From Gentiana macrophylla (lineage: Eukaryota > Streptophyta > Magnoliopsida > Gentianales > Gentianaceae), in assembly GCA_026214975.1 (NCBI GenBank), contig CM047806.1, positions 48,439,947-48,503,946 of the forward strand: DNA of 64,000 bases, written 5' to 3'. The notes beneath the pieces are model-generated. The model was given only the letters and a program-made list of their open reading frames with translations. It ran no database searches and was not told the DNA's origin. A program made the translations under genes and the position numbers. How positions within the stretch are numbered: the first letter of the stretch is position 1; each line of letters opens with the position of its first letter. Below are positions 20,466 to 30,031 of the stretch, in pieces.

Positions 20466-22349
20466 TCAAATCGAGAGAAGAACTTTTCTTCTCTCGATAA
20501 GACATCTCGGATCGAGATAAGGGGCATGAAGGTAGTTTACAATGGAAGAATACCACAGAACATCAGGAGGACAACCGTCTATCAACATAATGTTTTCTAG
20601 AGGAAAGTAAAGATCTATATCATCTGGATCATCCTTTTCCTCACTTAACATTCTAGAAACGTGATCAGCCACTACGTTTTCACTGCCCTTTTTGTCTTTA
20701 ATTTGAACGTCAAACTCTTGTAGGGTCAGTATCCAACGCAGTAGGCACGGTTTAGCCTCTTTCTTGGTCATCAGATAACGCAAAGCAGCGTGATCAGTCC
20801 ACACGATCACTGGAGCTCCCAACAAGTAACTACGAAACTTGTCCATAGCGAAAACTACGGCCAGTAGTTCCTTTTCAGTAGTAGTATAGTTGACCTGAGA
20901 GGGGTTCAGTGTGTGACTGGCGTAATAGATAGGCTGGAACTTCCCTTTGATCTTTTGCCCTAGAACAGCACCAACAACATAGTTTGATGCGTCGCACATA
21001 AGCTCAAACGGTAGGTTCCAATCAGGCGATATAAGAATTGGAGCTGATATTAAACGATCCTTGAGCTCCTCAAACGCTTGCTTGTAGCTCTCATCAAAAT
21101 TAAACTCAACGTCTTCCTTTAGTAAAGTGGACAGGGGCTTGGCTATCTTGGAGAAGTCTTGAATGAACCTTCTGTAAAAACCGACATGTCCAAGAAAGCC
21201 TCTCACTTCACGCACATTCTTAGGGTAGCTCATCTTCTCGATAGCTTCTACTTTTGCCCTGTCAACTTCTATACCTTTGGCGGAGATTTTGTGGCCAAGA
21301 ACTATTCCCTCATCTACCATGAAATGGCATTTCTCCCAATTAAGTACTAAGTTCTTTTCCACACATCTGGATAACACTTGATCAAGATTGCCAAGGCAAT
21401 CATCAAAAGACTGACCAAAAACCGAAAAGTCGTCCATAAAAATCTCCATACACTTCTCTACGAGCCCGTCAAAGATAGCCAGCATACATCTTTGAAATGT
21501 GGTTGGGGCATTGCAGAGACCAAATGGCATTCGCCTGTAAGCGAATGTACCATATAGGCAGGTAAAAGTGGTCTTTTCTTGGTCAGCTGGATCAATGGGT
21601 ATTTGGAAGTATCCTGAATAGCCATCTAGGAAACAGTAGAATGCGTGTCCCGCCAGACGCTCAAGCATCTGGTCATTGAATGGAAGGGGAAAATGGTCCT
21701 TCATGGTTACCTCATTGAGCTTGCGATAATCGATGCAGACTCTGTAACCAGTGACAAGTCTCAATGCTATTTCCTCTCCCTTCTCATTCTTCTCAATCGT
21801 AATTCCACCTTTCTTGGGAACTACTTGAGTCGGGGAAACCCATTCACTATCCGCGATGGCATAAATGATTCCCATGTCCAGAAGTTTGATGATCTCCTTC
21901 TTAACGACTTCTTGCATATGAGGGTTAAGCCTCCTCTGGGGCTGTCGTACACATTTTGCACCCTCATTCGTCTTGATCTTATGCATACAGATGTCCGGAG
22001 ATATCCCTTTGATATCTCCTACCTGCCAACCAAAGGCTTTTTCATTTTTCTTCAAGACGTTGATCAATTTCATTTCCTCTAAACGAGAAAGCTTGGCAGA
22101 TATAATCAGTGGAAGCTTGTCACCTTCTCTTAAAAACACATACTTAAGATGTTTAGGCAACGGCTTCAACACCAAATCTACAGGGGGGTCTTCTAAACTC
22201 GACTTGAGATCTCCACTTTTCAACTCAATATCACTGAGCTTACTCTGTGGTCCCACTGCCAAAGCTTCTCCCTCCAACAAGTCTTCCTCAAAATCAGCTG
22301 CTAATTGATCTAGATTAACCACACCATGAGTATTTAGGTTGTCAACCAA
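20466..22349 (-). CDS. Reverse transcriptase and RNase H of the Athila-like element, open frame
   Basis: 627 residues with no interruption. RT occupies about residues 110-400: YRVCIDYRKLNEVT, FCFLDGYSGYFQI-like, TFAYRRMPFGLCNAP, and the active site FMDDFSV (one Asp pair). RNase H-like occupies about 445-570: MCDASNYVVGAVLGQ, TTTEKELLAVVFA, VIVWTDHAALRYL, and a closing NVVADHVSRM. FMDD for YMDD and the length fit Athila/Tat pol. A basal N-terminal part (1-100) is the protease-RT linker. Openness over 1.9 kb contrasts with the broken gag and integrase. The start is the first Met in an open frame; the true protein would be part of a polyprotein. Confidence 0.9.
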   Translation of the reverse strand: MVDNLNTHGVVNLDQLAADFEEDLLEGEALAVGPQSKLSDIELKSGDLKSSLEDPPVDLVLKPLPKHLKYVFLREGDKLPLIISAKLSRLEEMKLINVLKKNEKAFGWQVGDIKGISPDICMHKIKTNEGAKCVRQPQRRLNPHMQEVVKKEIIKLLDMGIIYAIADSEWVSPTQVVPKKGGITIEKNEKGEEIALRLVTGYRVCIDYRKLNEVTMKDHFPLPFNDQMLERLAGHAFYCFLDGYSGYFQIPIDPADQEKTTFTCLYGTFAYRRMPFGLCNAPTTFQRCMLAIFDGLVEKCMEIFMDDFSVFGQSFDDCLGNLDQVLSRCVEKNLVLNWEKCHFMVDEGIVLGHKISAKGIEVDRAKVEAIEKMSYPKNVREVRGFLGHVGFYRRFIQDFSKIAKPLSTLLKEDVEFNFDESYKQAFEELKDRLISAPILISPDWNLPFELMCDASNYVVGAVLGQKIKGKFQPIYYASHTLNPSQVNYTTTEKELLAVVFAMDKFRSYLLGAPVIVWTDHAALRYLMTKKEAKPCLLRWILTLQEFDVQIKDKKGSENVVADHVSRMLSEEKDDPDDIDLYFPLENIMLIDGCPPDVLWYSSIVNYLHAPYLDPRCLIERRKVLLSI

Positions 22350-22505
22350 TCGCTCATATTCGCTTCTCTGACCATGACTTGCTTATCCATATAATCGGTA
22401 AAATCATCCGTCATATAATCAATGGAAAAGCCGGTTGGGGGGCAGAGGGTACTTGAATGGACTTTAAGACATTGTAACTCACCTCTTGATCACCAACTCG
22501 GATAG

Positions 22506-22877
22506 TCACTTGCCCACCATCGCAATCCATGAGGGCTCTAGGTTGTAGATAAGAAAGGTCTTCCAAGAATCGGGGGCGTTTTCATCTTTCTCGATATCTA
22601 AAACATACCAATCAAGCTGGAAAGGTAAATCTATCAATCTGAACAAAACGTCTTTCGGGATCCCTGAAGATTTCTTAGAAGATCTATCAGCGAATTGTAA
22701 ATTCATTGTAGTGGGTTCTAGAAGGCTTTGTAAACCGAGCTGTTTGCATACAGACATTGGCATAAGATTTATTGAGGCACCTAGATCACACAGAGAATTA
22801 GGGAAGACTAGACCTCCCATCAATCTGTGTAAGTACGAACTTGCCAGGGTCACCTCTTTTAATTGGTAAGTTTTCAT
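22506..22877 (-). pseudogene. Aspartic protease region of the Athila-like element
   Basis: 123-residue open piece with FPNSLCDLGASINLMPMSVC, the Athila form of the retropepsin active site, followed by MNLQFADRS and LDIEKDENAP. It is not in frame with the RT ORF downstream (break about 22350-22505). Confidence 0.75.
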
Positions 22878-22899
22878 AATTAATCATGGAACAATCCTC

Positions 22900-25088
22900 A
22901 CCAATTTGCCTTTCCATGCTGCTAACTTCTTTTTCAAGACACAACATCCTTAACTTAATTTTGTATACTTAGGCATCTCGACCAAGACATCTGATAATGG
23001 AAGATTCACCTGAGTATTTTTCAAAAGGTTCGGCACCTTTTCGTACTTTTTGTCCTCACTCAAAGGAATGTTGCTCTTTCTCGGTGGAAATGGAAGCTTC
23101 TTAAGGTCACTCTCAGAAAAGACTTTCTTTGAGGATTCACTTACAGCTTTGTCCTCCAGATCTTTCCATCGAACAGCTTTTTCCACTTTTTTATTAGTCA
23201 GGGGATCAGCCTCCTGACTTTCGCTTGTTTCTTCATCCATCAGGGGATCAGCCACCTGAGGACTTCCAACTTCTTCACCTCTCAGGGGATCAACCACCTG
23301 AGTTTTCTCTTGCAGTTGAGGGGAGTGTAGGTGCTCAGCTTTCCCTCCTGCCTTATCAATGGCAGGAGGGGCTAGTGGTTTCCCTGATGGGAAGGACCAC
23401 TAACTTGAGTACCACTTCTCGATTCATCGTGACCGGCCTCCTCTTTACCGTATTGAATTGATGGCACGAGGTCAGTACATGGGCCTTTGTTCAAGTCAGC
23501 TTGAGCAACTTGACCACCCTTCGGATTCTTCTCGGTGAAACTGGGCAGCTGCCCTGGGGGTCTAGAAGCTAACTGTTCAGCCAGTTGCCCAAATTGTCTC
23601 TCAAGATTCTTCATTGATCTACTTTGCTCTTCCAACTTAGCTTCAAGATTGGTAGGTTGGGAGGGGCCTTGAGAGTTTTGGAAGTTTGAAGAATAGGGCT
23701 GGCTGGGCCGACTTTGGAATTGAGAATTTGAATTGGAAGGCCAATTCTGATTGAATTTTTGCGTAGGATTGGAAAAATTCGAGTTTTGGTTCTGATTAAA
23801 CCCAGGGTTTCTATTGAAATTCTGATTCGAATTAAAATTCGAATTAGGATTAAAACTTGAAGATGGATTAAGCCCTTGGTTTTGAAAATTGTTCGCGAAG
23901 GCGATTGAACCTTTGATTGTTCGACCATAGAATGCATTCACTTGAGATTCGTCCGTTCATAGGACGAGAACCTAGAAGTGTGCCCCACCTCGTCACAATT
24001 TCGACATGTGACTTGATTGTACTGCCCATAATCATGGGAAGCATTCACTTGATAAGGTGCAGGGGATTAAATTGACACGGCCATTCATATGGCGGCCGAC
24101 AATAGATTTTTGCAATACTGAACTCGAGGGTTACGAGGAAAGAAGAAGTTTGATTTACGGATTGGAAACTTGAGGTGTGGCCATGCCGCCTGCGGCATGG
24201 CGATCAAACTTTGCAAATTGACTTCCTCAACCTTGGGAGGAGGAGGTGCTTGAATTGCTTGATAAGAGGGGGCATAGTTATACTTTGCAATGTCCTCAAA
24301 CAATGCCCATCCCTCTTCAGGCGTTTTCTTCAGAAATGCCCCACCCGATGAACTATTGACCATGCCTTTGGTAAGCTCGGTCAATCCACTGAAGAATGTG
24401 TTGACTTGCCGTTCCATGGGCAAGCCATGGTGGGGACACTTTCTAAGTAGAGACTTGAATCTCTTCCAACATTCGAAGAAGGATTCATTCTCTTTCTGAT
24501 AGAAAGTGAATATTTCATTTAAACACTTGGGCCGTCTTGGAAGGTGGAAAATATTGACTCAATAACTCCTTTTCGAGTTACGCCAGGTGGTGATAGATTC
24601 GAAGGAGAGAGGTGTACCATTCTTTAGCCTCTCCTTTCAGAGAAAATGGAAAAAGTTTCAGCTTAATCGCATCCTCACTTACTCCTTGGACGCGTGTAGT
24701 GCGCATATCTCGAGAGCGTATGTAAGTGGGTATGCGGATTCTCCGATTGATAACTATGAAAAATAGATGCATGCTGCATCATCTGAATAAGTCCCGGTTT
24801 TAACTCAAAGGTTTGTGCAGTAATGGCTGGAATAACAATAGCCGGGTTGACTTTGACTTCGCCTGGCATGGCGTAGTCTGCCAACGTACGTCTATTATTA
24901 GCGGCCATTATCACAAAATCAGTGATTTCTCTTGCTAATTGATCTTCAAGATCTCGCTCGGCTCTGTCTGCCAGAACCGCAGAACGGAAAATCCGCCTGT
25001 TTGGCCGGACTACGGTTCGCTCGGGGTCAGGGGTGTATAATAACGGTCCCTTTTGACTCCGAGTTTGCATAAACCGGACCAAAAACAA
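22900..25088 (-). pseudogene. Gag of the Athila-like element, frameshifted
   Basis: It starts MQTRSQKGPLLY at 25070, or at an in-frame Met at 25088. Capsid-domain phrases include LFPFSLKGEAKEWYTSL (about 24590-24660) and a repeat-rich NQNQNSNF/NPNSNF segment at 23372-23941. A zinc knuckle at about 23990-24030 reads C-R-N-C then GHTSRF: the last Cys of the CCHC is absent. At least five open pieces in different frames are needed to cover it, so it is defective. Confidence 0.75.
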
Positions 25089-25620
25089 GTGGTTGAAACC
25101 TAAAAACTAAGAAATTGAAAGCCTAAACTAAAAAAAAACCTAAAGAAAAGAAAGGGGAAAGAAGAAAAGGAAACAAAAGTATTGAAGAAAGCAGACCAGG
25201 CACGGACGCCCAAGAGTTTGGACGGGCGTCGGATGGAATTGAGATCGGACGGGCGTTTAGTGGACCAAACGCTCAAATCAAGACGTGTAGATACTTGGAC
25301 GGGCGTCCGAAACCTATGGACGCTAGTCCAAGCGAGTGAAAGTGGTTCAGGATCGAAGACTTTCCAGCAAACGGGCGTCCAATTTTCAGACGTCCGTTTA
25401 GAAACGGGAAAACAAGAACAGAAAAGAAAAATTTGCAGAAAAGAACAGATAAAAGAAGAGAAGAGAAGAGAACTAATCACAAGAGAACCTTAAACCCTAA
25501 GCTAAAACCCTAATTAACTAATTACCTAAACGTTTATCAACTAAAAACAGGAATTTAAAACGAAATAAAAACAGGACAAACAAAAACAAACGGAAAAACA
25601 AAAACTAGACAACCGTCCGG
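25089..25620. repeat. Leader with palindromic GGACGGGCGTCC motifs
   Basis: Between primer site B and gag. Palindromes lie at about 25203-25395 (near 25218, 25246, 25295, 25318 and 25370, forms GGACGGGCGTCC, GGACGGGCGTCG, GGACGCTAGTCC). No TATA box was seen downstream, unlike in the LTRs or above the env-like ORF. Confidence 0.65.
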
Positions 25621-25639
25621 TTCCCCGGCAACGGCACCA
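25621..25639 (-). other. Primer-binding site B
   Basis: The minus strand reads TGGTGCCGTTGCCGGGGAA, starting 5 bases from the LTR B end, a good match to the Athila/Tat site. It precedes gag directly. Confidence 0.85.
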
Positions 25640-26743
25640 CTTTTGTTGGGGAGATTTTGCATCATTAAAACAAAAGAAAATTTATAAACCTATACTACCA
25701 TGCAAAACTACCTCCTAACCGGCCGAATACCGGGTAGTTGCTAGTAAAGTTGGATAAGTACGGGTATCGATCCTCAGGGAAAAGGGATGTTGAATCTAAT
25801 CTAATTAATTCTTCTTTATTAACTAAACCTAAACCTAAACCTAAACTAGAACGGAAAAATAACTGGACGGAGGATTGCTAATCCAAAGCCAGGAAATATA
25901 GTTGCGGACAAAATAAATAAAACTACATCTACAACTTGATAAAACTAACTAATAATCGAACAAACATAAACAAACCATGATCAACCTATTCCCAACAACC
26001 ATCACCCCACCGAAATCAGTCAGATAGACAAACATTCATTCATTAGTTATCTTGGATTATTATCTTTTCTAATGAAGCGTTTCCTCTTCCGATTTATCAC
26101 GCCATTAATTAGTTTACCTTCCGGTCTTAACTAATATCGATACAAATCAAAGATATGGATTGAATCCTAACCTAACAACATTATCCCTCAACTTCCATTT
26201 GTTGGAATAATTATTGTCAATCTCCCTCACGATAATCTAGTGAATCTATTAACTTCCGTTATCTAAATTCGATTAACAAAAAGCATACAAAACATGAAAG
26301 AGAACAAGAACAACGTAATGAAATAAACACATGAACAATCTCATCTTTCCGGTAACGGTGATATCCCTCAATTCCAATCTAAGATAATCTTGCAATGAAT
26401 TAATTAAATTGTGGTTCTCTCGTAAACCTAGATATTTAACCTACGAACTTCCGTTATATATAGATTAAAGATCTAATCTTTCCTATGGTGATCTAAACTA
26501 CACCGACTTTCGTCATACGGTAGCATCAAATCATACAATCATCTCTCGATATAAAATTGCACGATACAAATAAACATAGAAAACGAAACAATTATAATTA
26601 AAACTTACAAAATCATCCATGAATCGAAATTAAAGTGTCATAGAAACAGTCTCCATGGTTGCTCCATGGATGAAAGCTCCAAGCCTTCATTATAATTCGA
26701 ACAAGAAAAGAAAACGAACGAAAAATAAAACCTAATCTAACCC

Positions 26744-26774
26744 CGATCACCCGAGCACAAGGCTCGGGTGATCG
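26744..26774. other. Perfect 13-bp hairpin in LTR B
   Basis: CGATCACCCGAGC, loop ACAAG, GCTCGGGTGATCG. In element sense it lies about 95 bases below the TATA box, so it would be near the 5' end of the transcript and in the terminally redundant R region. Confidence 0.75.
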
Positions 26775-26866
26775 CCCTAAAGCCTCGAGAAAATAAGGTG
26801 TTCTTGGTCATTCTTTGTGTGTAAAATTCGATATGGTATGATATTAGGGTTGAAAAGATGTTGCTA

Positions 26867-26876
26867 TTTATAGAAA
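26867..26876 (-). promoter_or_regulatory. TATA box of LTR B
   Basis: CTATAAATAG on the minus strand. Palindrome-like motifs GGACGCTAGTTT and GGACGCTGGTCC lie upstream in element sense (about 26930-27000). Confidence 0.55.
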
Positions 26877-27439
26877 ATCGAGGCGGTTGCTACTGAAGAA
26901 GCAGTGCGCAGACGCCCCGCCCGGTGCTCCTACGGACGCTAGTTTGGAGGCAGTCTGAAGACTCTGTATCAATTTTGGCTCCATGGACGCTGGTCCACTG
27001 CATGGACTCAAACTTCTAAAATTCATATCTTGAGTTGTAGACCTCCAAAAATTATGATCCGAATGTCATAAAAAAGCTCTCGGAGAACTCTACAACTTTC
27101 ATTAAGGACTCTTCTTCAGAAAACGCCTTTTTGATTAGCCCGTCGTATTACGAGTATATTTCGGGATTTTCCACTCGAATTCATCTCTTTAAAATCATCC
27201 TTTCCATCAACAATGTGTATCTACAATGTAGGAAAAACATACCAAAGCGTAACACAATCCTAAAATAATATAAAATCATGATTTAAACACATAAATCGCT
27301 ACGTTTTGCAATTTAACTATTAAAAACACCATTTACTCAATTAATCGATTATAAGCTCGATTTCTATGAAAATCCTAAGAATATGGGGAATATTGACATA
27401 AAATATATCCTTATAAAACGTATAAAATCACCCTTAACA

Positions 27440-27573
27440 ACTCCCCAAGACTTAAACCTTGCTCATCCCGAGCAAGACAAAACATAATCATCACTCGAGA
27501 CAAATAAACACTTATGCAAATATAAAAACATATTCAAGTAGTTTAGAGGTTCACCGCAATGGCGCCAAAAACT
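27440..27573 (-). other. 134-bp joint: type B polypurine tract and hairpin plus primer site A
   Basis: Next to LTR B is a tract TCTTGGGGAGT (minus strand, 27440-27450) and a 7-bp hairpin CTTGCTC, loop ATCCC, GAGCAAG (27458-27476, copy 5). At 27554-27567 the minus strand reads TGGCGCCATTGCGG, a tRNA-primer-like site next to LTR A. So the 3' end module of a B element and the 5' leader of an A element are joined within 134 bp. Confidence 0.75.
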
Positions 27574-29145
27574 TGTCACGGATTTTATTAACAAAACAAA
27601 CAAGTAATAATTTTATAATCCGATATACCTCAAGTGCAAGGATCGTAGTAAAGAGGTTGATACCGGTCGATCTTACGGAGGCAAGCGATTGCTAACCCTA
27701 GCTTTTGTTTAACTAACTAATCTATGTCACGATTTCTAAACTAAACAGTGGATAAAACTAAACTGGACTGAAAAGACAGATTTAACTAAAACGTAAAACT
27801 GGACGGAAGATATGATCTAAAGCCAGGGAAGATATGTTTCGAACCAATTTAAACTAAACTAAATCTAAGATGCAATAGAAAAAACTAACTAAGCTAAGTA
27901 ATTCAATTTCAAGGGATTTTAATCAATAATTTACGAAACGAACAAGCAATTGATCCACCTATCCTATCAACATTCAGTTTCAATTCAGATTATTTCGTGA
28001 TTACTAATCAAGTTGTGATTCACCTATTCAAAGGTATGAACCCTAATTTCTTAGGCAAGTTCGTCTATTAATCTCTATCTTTCGATCTAAAGATTAACGC
28101 TTTCAAATCAAGGTGTGAAATCTCTCAATTTCTAACCTAGAAATCTAACCTAATAACTCTCGTTAATTAGATCAAATATCTATTCTTTGTCATGGTGATC
28201 TAAAGTCTAACTTGATTTTCATCAATCAAACGATCAACAAAGCAAACATCTTTCGATATAAATTTTGCAATAAACATTATGAAGCATGATAAAAGAAACA
28301 ACTTGTAATAGATACTCACAAAATAACCACGAAAAGAGATTGAATTGTTGAATCGGACGGCTTCACAACGCTTGTTCAATGGAGGCCTAGCCTCTTAGCA
28401 TCCTCTTGAAGATCGAATTATTGAAGTAAAAATACATAAAAAGTGTTTAGAACTACTAGAAAACTAAGAACAATGAAATCTCAGCCGCCCCTAGGGTTTA
28501 GGGTTTTAATGTATATCACATTGTGAGGAAAACGCCGCTGATATTTATAGAAGATTAAGTCGGTTTCAAAGCATGTCGGCCGGTGGACGCCCGTCTGGAA
28601 AGGGTGAACGCCCGTCCAGCTTGTGTAATCTTCTTCGAGTCGGGCGAGCCATGATGACAGACACCCGTCTCGCCGCGGCGTCCACTCTGCGCCCAAACTT
28701 CACGAATCAACTTCCCATTCTCTGGGACGCTCGTTCACTTCCAGACCTTTCGTCCACTATGGACGCCTTGATTCAACTTCTCGGACGCTTGATTCAGGAT
28801 CGAATTTAATCTTGATTTCTTGAACTTTATCTCTTTTTCTCTATCTCATTCCTTCATTATCTCTTTTATCTTCAATTACCTCGAACTTAATCAACTCTTG
28901 AGCATCTTTTGAGCCTCAAACATGTATCTATAACACATAAAAACATCGCAAAATGTAATAACGCTCAAATGATCATAAAATCATAATTAAAACACATAAA
29001 TCAACCTATTTTGCGATTAACTCTTTTAAAATATCATTTGCTCAATATTTCCATTAAACACTTGTTTCTTATACAAATTCATACAAATATGAGGGAAATT
29101 ATCATAAAATATAGCGTTATAAATCGTATAAATTCACCCTTAACA
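27574..29145 (-). repeat. 5' LTR (type A) of the level 4 element
   Basis: 1572 bp, TGTCACGG to CCTTAACA, with TATA at about 28545-28556. Palindrome-rich stretch at about 28583-28795. Followed by the duplication aataa at 29146-29150. Confidence 0.92.
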
Positions 29146-29150
29146 AATAA

Positions 29151-30026
29151 TCAAAGACATAATCAAATAATTGAAAGACAAAGAAATAATTACCATAAAA
29201 GATGAAACCTTGAATTGTATGAAAATCTCCTTCAAAAGATGAAATCTTGGATCACGAATCAAAAATCTAAGCTATGAAAGTTGTATAGAGTTGCTAGGAA
29301 TTAAATCTAAGATCTAAGGATTGAAACAACATTTAAACTAATGGAAATCGCTACTAAAATCGCCCTAAGAAACCTAAAACGTCTAAGTATTGAATAGATA
29401 TCATATGGGACCGAAAAGAAAGTTTTTAAAGGTTTTGCCGCATCCCGACCATGAACGAGTTTGTGGCGGGGCAACGCTCGTTTGCACGAAGGCCAACTCT
29501 CAAGACTCAAGATTGCTCCATAAAGCGCTCGTTTGCACCAAGCTTCAGTATTTTTATCATAACTTCACTTATAGGGATCCAAATGAGATGATTAAAATGA
29601 ATTACAAAGATAATTAAATCCTCTACAACTTTCATCAAGACAACTCTTCCTGAAAGTGTCTCCAAGTGTGACCAAAATGCCCCTCAAGTGATCTGGTTCA
29701 GATTTTGTCAATGATTCTTCACTCTTTTCTCCTTCTTGGCCCTAAATCTCATTCTTTCTCGAGACTCTCTTCCTTATTCTCGACCTTATACACCAATATA
29801 AGCCTAAAAACAAAGACCCGAACACCAAGGCATAATATACATTGACAGAAACGTAACGAAATCCACATAAAACACGAGTTTTAGGACGAAAACGTCATTA
29901 GTCTCAAAACATGCATATAAGTGAATATCATTCATATACCACCCATAATAGCCCAAAATAACCATGAATAACTCGTAAAAGGAGGTAATCTCATATAAGA
30001 AATACACTACAATTTGACTCCCATCA
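29151..30026 (-). repeat. 5' LTR of the level 3a element, 5'-terminal half
   Basis: Continues the LTR split at 12880, ending CCCATCA, then the duplication acagc (30027-30031). Together with 12097-12880 it gives 1660 bp against 1670 for the other LTR. Confidence 0.9.
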
Positions 30027-30031
30027 ACAGC

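Larger units (their letters stand above)
25644..27439 (-). repeat. LTR of a second type (B) inside the level 4 element
   Basis: 1796 bp beginning TGTTGGGGAG and ending CCTTAACA on the plus strand. It has primer site B on its left and a polypurine-plus-hairpin module on its right, so it behaves as a 5' LTR for what lies left and a 3' LTR for what lies right. Its sequence is only distantly similar to LTR A (shared short blocks such as ACTGGACGGA). TATA on the minus strand (CTATAAATAG) is at about 26867-26876. Confidence 0.85.
12881..29145 (-). mobile_element. Athila-like Ty3/gypsy element with mosaic LTR structure, level 4
   Basis: Outer LTRs (type A) begin TGTCACGG and end CCTTAACA; the exact duplication aataa flanks them. 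The minus-strand order is LTR A, primer site A, a 134-bp piece with a type B polypurine tract, LTR B, primer site B, gag, protease, RT-RNase H, integrase, env-like ORF, polypurine tract, LTR A. The RT-RNase H-integrase order and the env-like ORF place it near Athila. The outer LTRs are nearly identical apart from one repeat-rich patch, so insertion was recent. One LTR of a second family inside the element indicates recombination or template switching. Confidence 0.88.
4967..30026 (-). mobile_element. Non-autonomous Ty3/gypsy element with gag and protease only (TR-GAG-like), level 3a
   Basis: LTRs begin TGATAGC and end CCATCA; the exact duplication acagc lies at 4962-4966 and 30027-30031. The internal region is only 6637-12096, about 5.5 kb. 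It encodes gag and an aspartic protease on the minus strand but shows no RT, RNase H or integrase. The right LTR is split by a level 4 element at 12881-29145. Gag and protease resemble Athila-type sequences (protease core CDLGAS). It presumably moved with enzymes supplied by a related element. Confidence 0.9.

Noticed and set aside
21645..22308. Plus-strand ORFs opposite RT
   Set aside because: Antisense of a conserved RT frame; no independent support.
25823..25848. CCTAAA triplicate resembling telomeric repeat
   Set aside because: The plant telomere unit is CCCTAAA; this is a 6-base unit with only about four copies, inside LTR B, so a chance short repeat.
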